From contig JBDKGX010000146.1 of the NCBI GenBank assembly GCA_039797965.1, positions 1 to 5,908 on the forward strand: a stretch of 5,908 nt of DNA. Direction: 5' to 3'. The notes under the pieces are model-generated. The model was not told the origin of the DNA and ran no database searches. It saw only the letters and a list, made by a program, of their open reading frames with translations. The position numbers were made by a program, and so were the translations under genes. This DNA is from Thiofilum sp039797965 (GTDB lineage: Bacteria > Pseudomonadota > Gammaproteobacteria > Thiotrichales > Thiotrichaceae). Positions 1 through 5,511 of the stretch are shown here, in pieces (the first letter of the stretch is position 1; each line of letters starts with the position of its first letter).

Positions 1-434
1 TATTTGAATTTTGTCTGGTTACTTCTTACAAAAAAAATAGAGCTGTATTAAAAATAATACATGTGTGATTGAGTATATTTTACAAGAAGAATGTGAAGTT
101 TATTTATAACAAGTTTTCAAGCAAATGAAAGAAGTTGTTTGTTGAGGTTATCTCATATCATTACATATGTTAATTTTTAAACGACTTAATACGCTAATAG
201 ATTAAGGACGATACTATTTTTAATAGAAATTCAATATTATCAATAATATATAGATTTTTTTATAGCTTGAGTGTATGTAGCTCTTTTTAATAAGAAGTTC
301 TTATGACTTTTATGAGCTAATAAGAGTGGTTGATGCTAATTTTACTATGTTAGTCGTTTTAAATTTTAATATCTAAGTAAAGTGGTTTGCTAAATTTATT
401 GATTAAATTTTAAAAGAATTATCGAGGTTTTATT
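1..434. other. A+T-rich non-coding leader region
   Basis: No gene is supported here. Every ATG checked on the plus strand runs into a stop within about a dozen codons. Base composition is about 23% G+C by hand count, far below the roughly 40-50% in neighbouring coding DNA. The region contains small A+T-only inverted repeats, for example GTATTA/TAATAC at 45-50 and 55-60, and ATATTAT/ATAATAT at 234-240 and 243-249; the latter is followed by a run of seven T at 255-261. A weak sigma70-like pair is TTGAGG (142-147) with TATGTT (166-171), spacer 18, but in DNA this A+T-rich such matches arise easily. The likely role is promoter and regulatory leader of the gene starting at 435. Confidence 0.6.
424..427 (+). 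promoter_or_regulatory. Ribosome binding site of the DUF1521-like gene
   Basis: GAGG lies 7 nt before the ATG at 435, a good Shine-Dalgarno match and spacing in an otherwise A+T-rich leader. It supports 435 as the true start rather than the in-frame ATGs a few codons inside the gene. Confidence 0.7.
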
Positions 435-1325
435 ATGAGTAATTTAATGTCGCCTTTTATGTCTAATGATGCATCTTATTATTCTGCACCATTTGCCAGC
501 TCTTATTCATCGCCCTTTGGTTATCAAGCTGCGCCAAGTTATATCCCTTTATTTGGGGTTTCTAATAATAACGGAGCCTCGGATATAATGGCGCTATTAG
601 TGCCGATTTTAATGCAATTTATTCAAAGTATGAATCAGCAAGTAGTATCTAATAGCCAAAACAATCTTGATCGAAATGGTTTTGTGGTTAACAATCCTGA
701 GCCTATGGATCCGTTAGCGATATTAGCAGGAGCGAGTATTTGGGGGGATCCGCATTATGTTGGAGCGGAAGGGGATGATTATGATGTACATGGTGAGCCA
801 GGTAAAATTTACAACATCCTGAGTGATAAAAATTTACAAGTCAATACCGCTTACAAAGGTGGTGGTGATGGTATTACTTATAATGGTGCCTTGGGTATTA
901 CGATGGGAGGCGATAAGGTTCAGATCGATTCAAAAGCTAATGTCTCTATTAATGGTAAAGTAATGAGCGATGGTTCTTATCGTGTTGGTACCAACACAGT
1001 AAGTAAAAAAGGCTCTCAAGTAGTACTTCAAACACCAGAATACACCATCAAAGCGAGTAGTATGGGTTCCCATTTAGATGTAAAAATGGAAAGTAAGAAT
1101 GTTGTTTTGGATGGTATTAAGCCGCATGGTATTTGGGGGCAAACTGCTGACGGTGATGGTAAAGCACGTAAAGGTGATAAAGGCGCTGATGCCCAAGGGG
1201 GTGGCGTATTAGAAATGTTAGACGGTACTATTAGTCCTAAAGGTGATAAAACTACCTATAAGTTATACGAAGTCAAAGGCTTGTTTGATACTAACTTTAC
1301 TAATTTTAATCGTTTTTATGGTTAA
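435..1325 (+). CDS. DUF1521/MIIA-like putative self-cleaving protein
   Basis: A 296-residue protein of two parts. Residues 1-100 are low-complexity, rich in Ser, Tyr, Phe, Pro and Asn, with a hydrophobic stretch at about 51-64 (IMALLVPILMQFI) but no Sec or lipoprotein signal at the N-terminus. Residues 101-296 form a Gly/Asp-rich, probably beta-rich domain opening with IWGDPHY (102-108), then YDVHGEPGKIYNILSD (116-131), PHGIWGQTADGDGKARKGDK (230-249) and an end near LFDTNFTNFNRFYG. The GDPH motif and layout resemble the DUF1521 domain, known as MIIA in Bradyrhizobium NopE1, where Ca2+ triggers cleavage of the Asp-Pro bond in GD'PH; here the bond would be D105-P106. GDPHY also opens von Willebrand type D domains, so a VWD-like adhesive module is the alternative. 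Cleavage, secretion and role are inferred. The gene stands alone behind an A+T-rich leader and converges on the amidohydrolase gene. Confidence 0.7.
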   Translation: MSNLMSPFMSNDASYYSAPFASSYSSPFGYQAAPSYIPLFGVSNNNGASDIMALLVPILMQFIQSMNQQVVSNSQNNLDRNGFVVNNPEPMDPLAILAGASIWGDPHYVGAEGDDYDVHGEPGKIYNILSDKNLQVNTAYKGGGDGITYNGALGITMGGDKVQIDSKANVSINGKVMSDGSYRVGTNTVSKKGSQVVLQTPEYTIKASSMGSHLDVKMESKNVVLDGIKPHGIWGQTADGDGKARKGDKGADAQGGGVLEMLDGTISPKGDKTTYKLYEVKGLFDTNFTNFNRFYG

Positions 1326-1327
1326 GC

Positions 1328-1358
1328 TAATAGGGTTTCCATCATTGGAAAACTATTA
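1328..1358 (+). terminator. Hairpin directly after the DUF1521-like gene
   Basis: Starting 2 nt after the stop codon, TAATAG (1328-1333) pairs with CTATTA (1353-1358) and TTTCCA (1336-1341) pairs with TGGAAA (1346-1351), around a TCAT loop. A small asymmetric internal loop (GG against A) separates the two 6-bp helices. No T-run follows, so it is not a canonical intrinsic terminator; it may act as an mRNA 3'-end stabiliser or as part of a bidirectional end signal. Confidence 0.45.
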
Positions 1359-1364
1359 ATATCG

Positions 1365-1402
1365 AGTCCAGCTAGTCTAAGTATTTATAAACTAGTTGGA
1401 CT
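1365..1402. repeat. Inverted repeat between convergent genes
   Basis: The arms AGTCCAGCTAGT (1365-1376) and ACTAGTTGGACT (1391-1402) pair over 12 positions, 11 Watson-Crick and one G-T wobble, around a 14-nt loop. It is the strongest of three successive inverted repeats in this gap. No T-run follows in either direction, so intrinsic termination is uncertain; protein binding or mRNA 3'-end protection are alternatives. Confidence 0.55.
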
Positions 1403-1411
1403 AATAACAGC

Positions 1412-1438
1412 TTAAAAATGAAATACTTTCATATTTAA
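1412..1438 (-). terminator. Weak A+T-rich hairpin, possible amidohydrolase terminator
   Basis: ATGAAA (1418-1423) and TTTCAT (1427-1432) pair around a TAC loop, extended by TTAAA (1412-1416) and TTTAA (1434-1438) beyond an A-A mismatch. Read on the minus strand the core hairpin is followed by TTTTAA, a weak intrinsic-terminator pattern about 40 nt after the amidohydrolase stop codon. The stem is nearly all A-T, so confidence is low. Confidence 0.35.
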
Positions 1439-1472
1439 TAATATCCATTACTAAAGTACTTTGTTTTGAATA

Positions 1473-2648
1473 TTAACAGCAGCGTTGCTCCACCAAACAT
1501 ACCCAAAAACTTGCACCCAACGGCAACACACCATCATTAAAATCATAATAGGGATTATGCAGCGGCTTATTGTGAGTGGATGCACCATTACCTAACCAAA
1601 TGTAAGCTCCGGGGCGTTGTTGCAACATAAAGGAAAAATCTTCTGCCGCCATGCTAGGCAAAGGATTCCATATAGCATTACTTTCACCGACTAAACTTTT
1701 GGCTGCTTCATAACAGTACTCAGCTTCACGTTCAGTATTTTGGGTAACAGGGTACATCGGTTTAATTTCCAGCGAGGCATGAGCGCCGAAAGCATGAGCG
1801 GTTTGCGTTACAATTTGCTCTAGGCGCTCTTTGATTAAGGCGCGTTGGTTTTCATCGAGCGTGCGAATCGTGCCACTGAGTTTAACTTCTTCGGGAATAA
1901 TATTGGTGGCACTGCCGCCATGTACTTGAGTAATACTGACCACACCGCTTTTGAGAGGGCTAATATTGCGTGACACAATGCTTTGAATCGCCAGAATCAA
2001 TTGCCCCGTGACAACAATCGGGTCAATCACCCCATCAGGAATCGCGGCATGACCACCTTTACCCGTAACCGTAATGTAAAACGAGTCTGTTGATGCCATC
2101 ACTGCCCCCGTATGAATGCCTAATTGTCCAGCTGGTAAATCCGGCCAATTGTGCATGCCATACACTTCTTCAATCGGAAAGCGGGTAAACAGCCCATCCT
2201 CAATCATACGTTTAGCCCCCGCAAATCCTTCTTCAGCAGGTTGGAAAATAAAATACACAGTTCCTTTAAAATCATTATGTTGGGCTAAATAAGTAGCAGC
2301 ACCCAGAAGCATAGTTGTATGCCCATCATGCCCGCAACCGTGCATTTTGCCGTGGTGACAGGATTTGTGTTCAAAGGTATTTAATTCAAGCAAAGGCAAT
2401 GCATCCATATCAGCCCGTAGTCCAATGTGTCGACCTATGCCTTGTTTACCTTTAAGTACTCCAACTACACCCGTGCCGCCAATGTTTTCATATACTGCTA
2501 AGCCCAGTACTTTGAGTTGTTCTGCTACTTTTTGGCTGGTGCGAAATTCTTCATAAGCCGTTTCAGGGTGTTGATGAATATCCCGCCGCCATTGCTGCAT
2601 GGTATGGTGCAAAGCGCTATTAACGGCAATGGGTTGATGTAAAGTCAT
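1473..2648 (-). CDS. M20 family amidohydrolase (hippurate hydrolase-like)
   Basis: A 391-residue cytoplasmic metallo-amidohydrolase of the M20 hippuricase/N-acyl-amino-acid hydrolase group; members remove acyl groups from N-acylated amino acids or cleave related amides. Visible family motifs are LRADMDALPL (78-87), HGCGHDGH (103-110), QPAEEG (136-141), YGMHNWP (163-169), GKGGHAAIP (197-205) and MAAEDFSFM (333-341). By family homology the metal ligands are Cys105, His107, Glu140, His165 and His364, with Glu139 as catalytic base; all are present. Length is typical and no signal peptide is seen. The start at 2648 is supported by AGGAG (2657-2661, minus strand), 8 nt upstream. It is a single gene, divergent from the OPX lipoprotein and convergent with the DUF1521-like gene, so its neighbours do not reveal the substrate. 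The protein ends in an unusual Cys-Cys pair. Family assignment is firm; the substrate (hippurate, acetyl-amino acid, acetyl-diaminopimelate or other) is not determinable. Confidence 0.93.
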   Translation of the reverse strand: MTLHQPIAVNSALHHTMQQWRRDIHQHPETAYEEFRTSQKVAEQLKVLGLAVYENIGGTGVVGVLKGKQGIGRHIGLRADMDALPLLELNTFEHKSCHHGKMHGCGHDGHTTMLLGAATYLAQHNDFKGTVYFIFQPAEEGFAGAKRMIEDGLFTRFPIEEVYGMHNWPDLPAGQLGIHTGAVMASTDSFYITVTGKGGHAAIPDGVIDPIVVTGQLILAIQSIVSRNISPLKSGVVSITQVHGGSATNIIPEEVKLSGTIRTLDENQRALIKERLEQIVTQTAHAFGAHASLEIKPMYPVTQNTEREAEYCYEAAKSLVGESNAIWNPLPSMAAEDFSFMLQQRPGAYIWLGNGASTHNKPLHNPYYDFNDGVLPLGASFWVCLVEQRCC

Positions 2649-2656
2649 GGCGAGTA

Positions 2657-2661
2657 CTCCT
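2657..2661 (-). promoter_or_regulatory. Ribosome binding site of the amidohydrolase gene
   Basis: AGGAG on the minus strand, 8 nt from the ATG at 2648-2646, is a near-consensus Shine-Dalgarno sequence and fixes the start. Confidence 0.75.
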
Positions 2662-2716
2662 GTAGTTTTGCCTCATTCTTCCTATTGTCTGGGAATATTG
2701 CAATTTAGTACCTTTG

Positions 2717-2722
2717 ATTATA
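2717..2722 (-). promoter_or_regulatory. Candidate -10 box for the amidohydrolase gene
   Basis: On the minus strand 2722-2717 reads TATAAT, a perfect sigma70 -10 hexamer about 70 nt upstream of the amidohydrolase start. The -35 position is poor: TAATCA at spacer 17 or TTAATC at spacer 18, each 3 of 6. It overlaps the inverted repeat at 2719-2734, so a factor bound there could block it. Sequence-based prediction only. Confidence 0.35.
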
Positions 2723-2734
2723 TCGACTGATATA
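2719..2734. promoter_or_regulatory. Operator-like inverted repeat in divergent region
   Basis: TATATC (2719-2724), a 4-bp spacer GACT and GATATA (2729-2734) form a perfect 6+6 bp inverted repeat near the middle of the gap between the divergent amidohydrolase and OPX genes. It overlaps the minus-strand TATAAT and lies inside a weak plus-strand promoter candidate (TTGATT 2714-2719, TATTGA 2737-2742, spacer 17). An 8-bp palindrome GATTAATC follows at 2741-2748. The placement suits a regulator of either or both genes; no regulator gene lies in the window. Confidence 0.35.
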
Positions 2735-2811
2735 GGTATTGATTAATCTAATCCTAATTAAAGCCTAAAGGCTACATACCAATAATGCTAATTTGTGGAG
2801 ATGGTTTAATC

Positions 2812-3885
2812 ATGCAACACCCGTACCAGTACGTTATTTTACTTGGATCTAGTTTTGTATTAGGCGCGTGTTCAACCACCACCCCACAATCTAGCTATCC
2901 TACTGTACCTGCTAGTGCCGCTACTATTAGAGCGCCAGCGATTTCAAGTCCTATAGTGACTCCCCACGCACCTGCGCCACGTATGGTCAGTACTCCGCAA
3001 CCGCTGTACGGAGGGCTGTCTATTGCAGCAGCCAGTGTGGGTTATGCTCCAGCTTATCCTGTTAATTATCAAGCGCGTACTTTTAGTGATGCGATTGGGT
3101 CACAAGATGTGATTGAGGTGACGGTTTACAAAGTACCTGAGCTATCCAAAACGGTGCAGGTAGATAGCGGGGGTAATATCACTATGCCTTTAATTGGCTC
3201 AGTGCGAGCTAAGGGGTTGTCTCCGAGTGCCTTAGAAAGTGAAATCGCGCGGCGCTTAGAACGTGATTTTATGAATAATCCTCAAGTAAGTGTGCTAGTA
3301 AAACAATCTGCTCAAAATCGTATTACGGTCGAAGGATCAGTCAAAGCTCCCGGTGTATTTCCAGTCAATAATGACATGAGTCTATTACAAGCCGTGGCAT
3401 TAGCTGGAGGAACCTCACAAGCAGAAGTCCCTCATGCCGTGATGCTACATCGTCGTGGTCAAGGCGGTATGATTCAACAGCGCATTGATTTAGATGCGGT
3501 GCGGTCTGGCATGGCGCCTGATGTCCCTTTGCAACAAGATGATCGTATCGTCGTACTAGAAGCACCGCTCAACCAACGAGTTACGGTTGAAGGTGAGGTG
3601 GGTTCGCCCGGTGTATTTCCTATTAAAGGACGCATGACCGTCTTACAAGCACTGGCATTAGCAGGGGGTAATACGAAATTAGCCAATAGTGAGCAAGCTA
3701 TTTTAATGCGCTATTTACCCAACGGTCAGACCCAGCGTTATCAAGTCGATTTGACGGCTATTCGTACTGGACAAGCGCCTGACCCAGAGTTAGCGGCGGA
3801 TGATCGTTTAGTGGTATTGCCCTCCGCGCGTAAAGAATTTGTAGAAAATGCGAAGAACTTTATTTCACCTTTGAAGCTCTTCTAA
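2812..3885 (+). CDS. OPX (Wza-like) polysaccharide export lipoprotein
   Basis: A 357-residue outer-membrane polysaccharide export protein; the family forms the periplasm-to-surface channel for capsule or exopolysaccharide, usually with a Wzc-type co-polymerase. Residues 1-19 are a lipoprotein signal ending VLGA before Cys20; Ser at +2 predicts outer-membrane sorting. A Pro/Ala/Ser-rich linker (21-89) precedes a Poly_export domain (about 91-165) and two tandem SLBB domains (about 171-249 and 257-338), both opening VEGxVxxPGVFP with LQAxALAGG. The C-terminus is short, without a clear Wza-like membrane helix, so the pore may differ from Wza. An ATG at 2785 would add nine residues, but its nearest Shine-Dalgarno-like AAAGG is 13 nt away and inside a small inverted repeat (2762-2773). 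I prefer 2812, with GGAG 11 nt upstream and a clean signal peptide, though its n-region lacks Lys or Arg. It is a single gene, closed by the terminator at 3910-3939. Family is firm; the sugar exported is unknown. Confidence 0.9.
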   Translation: MQHPYQYVILLGSSFVLGACSTTTPQSSYPTVPASAATIRAPAISSPIVTPHAPAPRMVSTPQPLYGGLSIAAASVGYAPAYPVNYQARTFSDAIGSQDVIEVTVYKVPELSKTVQVDSGGNITMPLIGSVRAKGLSPSALESEIARRLERDFMNNPQVSVLVKQSAQNRITVEGSVKAPGVFPVNNDMSLLQAVALAGGTSQAEVPHAVMLHRRGQGGMIQQRIDLDAVRSGMAPDVPLQQDDRIVVLEAPLNQRVTVEGEVGSPGVFPIKGRMTVLQALALAGGNTKLANSEQAILMRYLPNGQTQRYQVDLTAIRTGQAPDPELAADDRLVVLPSARKEFVENAKNFISPLKLF

Positions 3886-3909
3886 CTAGACCAGTGTGTT
3901 GTGGTGTTT

Positions 3910-3939
3910 GAGGTATCTCGTAGTGGAGATACCTCTTTT
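3910..3939 (+). terminator. Intrinsic terminator of the OPX gene
   Basis: GAGGTATCTC (3910-3919) and GAGATACCTC (3926-3935) form a perfect 10-bp stem around a 6-nt loop, followed directly by TTTT (3936-3939). It begins 24 nt after the OPX stop codon. The opposite strand lacks a T-run after the stem, so it acts in the plus direction. Confidence 0.85.
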
Positions 3940-3949
3940 GTGAGAGATA

Positions 3950-3983
3950 TAAAACCTAAAGTACTCGACTACTTAAAGTTTTA
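3950..3983 (-). terminator. Imperfect hairpin over the slyB-like stop codon
   Basis: TAAAAC (3950-3955) pairs with GTTTTA (3978-3983) and AAGTA (3959-3963) with TACTT (3970-3974), around a 6-nt loop with a small internal loop between helices. The outer arm includes the slyB-like stop codon (3983-3981). No T-run follows on the minus strand, so it is at best a weak terminator or an mRNA 3'-end structure for the minus-strand operon. Confidence 0.35.
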
Positions 3984-4460
3984 CAGAGGTACTACGCGTG
4001 AAATGCCATCGCTGGTCACAATCTTAACCTTTTGACCTGCAGTGAATATATTGTCGGCTAATTGCACAATGACCGCAGCTTTGCCATCTTCAAATTTTAA
4101 AGTAATTTCCAAACCAGGTTTAGCTTCAACCGTGCGATCAATAATCGTACCTACCGCACTACCCACTACAGCACCTGTAACACTACCGACCATACTTGTA
4201 CCATCGCCGGGGAGAATGCCTTTGGCGGCGGAACCACCAATCATACCGCCTGCATACTGACCACTTTGAGAGCTATTTTGCTCAATCATAATGCTACGTA
4301 CGCTAATCACTTCGCCGAATTTTACTTCTTGTAATTTACCGGCTTGGGCAGTGGTATAGCTGTTGCTGGCGGGGGCTGCACCACAGCCATTTAAAATCAG
4401 AGCGCAACTCAATACTACAGCGCTACTGAACAGCCCTTTGCTTAATTGTGTTGTTATCAT
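3981..4460 (-). CDS. SlyB-like glycine-zipper outer membrane lipoprotein
   Basis: A 159-residue predicted lipoprotein. The signal peptide (1-25) ends ILNG before Cys26, a slightly atypical lipobox because of Asn at -2; Gly at +2 is compatible with outer-membrane sorting. A glycine-zipper hairpin (about 71-104; AGGMIGGSAAKG, then GSVTGAVVGSAVG) is followed by a small domain GLEITLKFEDG...FTAGQKVKIV...VVPL (116-159). This is the SlyB/Pcp arrangement (Rickettsia 17-kDa antigen superfamily), and length matches SlyB. In enterobacteria SlyB is linked to envelope integrity and is PhoP-controlled; no PhoP box is evident here. The ATG at 4460 is chosen over a GTG at 4484 because it overlaps the upstream TGA as ATGA and has GAGG (4466-4469, minus strand) 5 nt upstream. 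It is the last gene of the rsxE-nth-DUF1841 chain. Family is fairly firm; I leave the symbol empty since other Pcp-type paralogues look alike. Confidence 0.85.
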   Translation of the reverse strand: MITTQLSKGLFSSAVVLSCALILNGCGAAPASNSYTTAQAGKLQEVKFGEVISVRSIMIEQNSSQSGQYAGGMIGGSAAKGILPGDGTSMVGSVTGAVVGSAVGTIIDRTVEAKPGLEITLKFEDGKAAVIVQLADNIFTAGQKVKIVTSDGISRVVPL

Positions 4461-4879
4461 ATTGTCCTCAGTTGTTCTAAACACGCTAAATATGCTGTCT
4501 CATCAGGGAGTTGGTTATAGCGTTGAGCTTGCCATAAACTCTCAGCTAAACACTCCATCATCTGATGTTCTAAATCATGAGGATCATAGTGTACTAATAA
4601 TTGTTGATACAATGCGCGAATTCCCGCTGGTCGATCAGTCGAGAGTTGCTCACGTAATCCTAAATGTAAACCCATATGCAAAAAGGGATTGGTTTGTCCC
4701 ATTTCGGGTGAAAAATCAGCCTCAATGCGCTGATTATTGAGCCAAGTATGATATTCAGGATGTTCGCTAATGACCTGAGCGATTTGGGTTTCCAAAGCAT
4801 CCAGTACTTGACCTTGTTGGGCTTTACTCCACGTTTGACTATAAAACTGTCTTAATGCACTACGATCTGAGGTCAACAT
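4457..4879 (-). CDS. DUF1841 family protein, function unknown
   Basis: A 140-residue soluble, probably all-helical protein with no signal or membrane segment. It matches the DUF1841 pattern as I recall it: HPEYH (40-44), GQTNPFLHMGLHL (61-73), EQLSTDRPAGI (77-87) and HDLEHQMMECLAE (101-113). No activity is established for the family to my knowledge. His68/His72 and His101/His105, with nearby Glu and Cys110, sit in the most conserved-looking segments and could be a metal site; that is inference. The ATG shares one base with the nth stop (TAATG at 4881-4877) and the stop overlaps the slyB-like ATG by 4 nt, so it is probably translated by coupling. No strong Shine-Dalgarno sequence is seen (only AAAGAGA), which fits coupling. 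The position after nth may hint at Fe-S or redox upkeep, but this is guilt by association only. Confidence 0.88.
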   Translation of the reverse strand: MLTSDRSALRQFYSQTWSKAQQGQVLDALETQIAQVISEHPEYHTWLNNQRIEADFSPEMGQTNPFLHMGLHLGLREQLSTDRPAGIRALYQQLLVHYDPHDLEHQMMECLAESLWQAQRYNQLPDETAYLACLEQLRTI

Positions 4880-5511
4880 TATACGGTTTTCTCTTTAAAA
4901 TCACATAGATCAGCCACTAGGCAGGTAGGGCATTTAGGTTTACGCGCGGTACATACATAGCGCCCATGCAAAATCAACCAGTGATGGGCATCGTGTAAGT
5001 ACTCTGGAGGAATGTTTTTTAAGAGCTTTTGCTCAACTTCTAATACATTTTTACCCGGTGCTAACCCTGTACGATTGGACAAGCGAAAAATGTGAGTATC
5101 CACCGCCATCGTTGGCTCACCAAATGCAGTATTGAGTACCACATTCGCGGTTTTACGCCCCACTCCGGGAAGCGCTTCGAGTGAGGCACGATCAGCAGGT
5201 ACTTGTGAATGGTGCTTAGCAATCAACTGCTGGCAGGTGGCAATAATATTAGTGGCTTTATTGTTATATAAACCTATGGTTTTAATATAACTTTTTAAGC
5301 CGTCCACCCCTAATGCGCCAATCGCTTCAGGTGTATTAGCCATCGCAAATAAAGGTTTAGTCGCTTTATTCACGCTTTTATCAGTGGCTTGTGCGGATAA
5401 AATCACGGCGATTAGTAATTCAAACGGAGTGTGATACTCCAGTTCAGTGGTGGGATGCGGATTAGCCACTTGCCAACGGCGAAACATTTCCGCTCGTTGG
5501 GCAGCATTCAT
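4879..5511 (-). CDS. nth: Endonuclease III (DNA glycosylase/AP lyase)
   Basis: A 210-residue bifunctional base-excision repair enzyme that removes oxidised pyrimidines and nicks the abasic site by beta-elimination. The helix-hairpin-helix LPGVGRKTANVV (114-125) carries catalytic Lys120, and VDTHIFRL (137-144) carries catalytic Asp138; both numbers equal those of the E. coli enzyme. The [4Fe-4S] cluster loop is complete with C-x6-C-x2-C-x5-C at Cys187, 194, 197 and 203. E. coli Nth has 211 residues, so the protein is full length. The start at 5511 is supported by AGGAG (5519-5523, minus strand) 7 nt upstream and by the ATGA overlap with the rsxE stop. Lying directly after rsxE is a conserved gammaproteobacterial arrangement, as in E. 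coli. Nothing is missing or unusual. Confidence 0.98.
   Translation of the reverse strand: MNAAQRAEMFRRWQVANPHPTTELEYHTPFELLIAVILSAQATDKSVNKATKPLFAMANTPEAIGALGVDGLKSYIKTIGLYNNKATNIIATCQQLIAKHHSQVPADRASLEALPGVGRKTANVVLNTAFGEPTMAVDTHIFRLSNRTGLAPGKNVLEVEQKLLKNIPPEYLHDAHHWLILHGRYVCTARKPKCPTCLVADLCDFKEKTV

Noticed and set aside
45..60. Perfect inverted repeat GTATTA/TAATAC near the window start as a terminator or operator
   Set aside because: All but one pair is A-T, no adjacent T-run in the plus direction, and such repeats are expected by chance at this composition.
387..416. TTGCTA plus a TTTAAA/TAAAAG element as promoter for the DUF1521-like gene
   Set aside because: The implied transcription start would fall on the ribosome binding site, leaving almost no leader.
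2365..2556. Plus-strand 63-codon open frame inside the amidohydrolase gene
   Set aside because: Antisense to the conserved N-terminal half of the M20 enzyme; Ser/Pro-rich composition typical of a shadow frame.
3365..3686. Two minus-strand open frames under the OPX gene
   Set aside because: They mutually overlap and are antisense to the SLBB domains; no start signals or recognisable motifs.
4042..4740. Plus-strand open frames at 4042-4260 and 4363-4740 opposite the slyB-like and DUF1841 genes
   Set aside because: Their translations look like no family I know, and they lie fully antisense to genes with clear family motifs and coupled starts.
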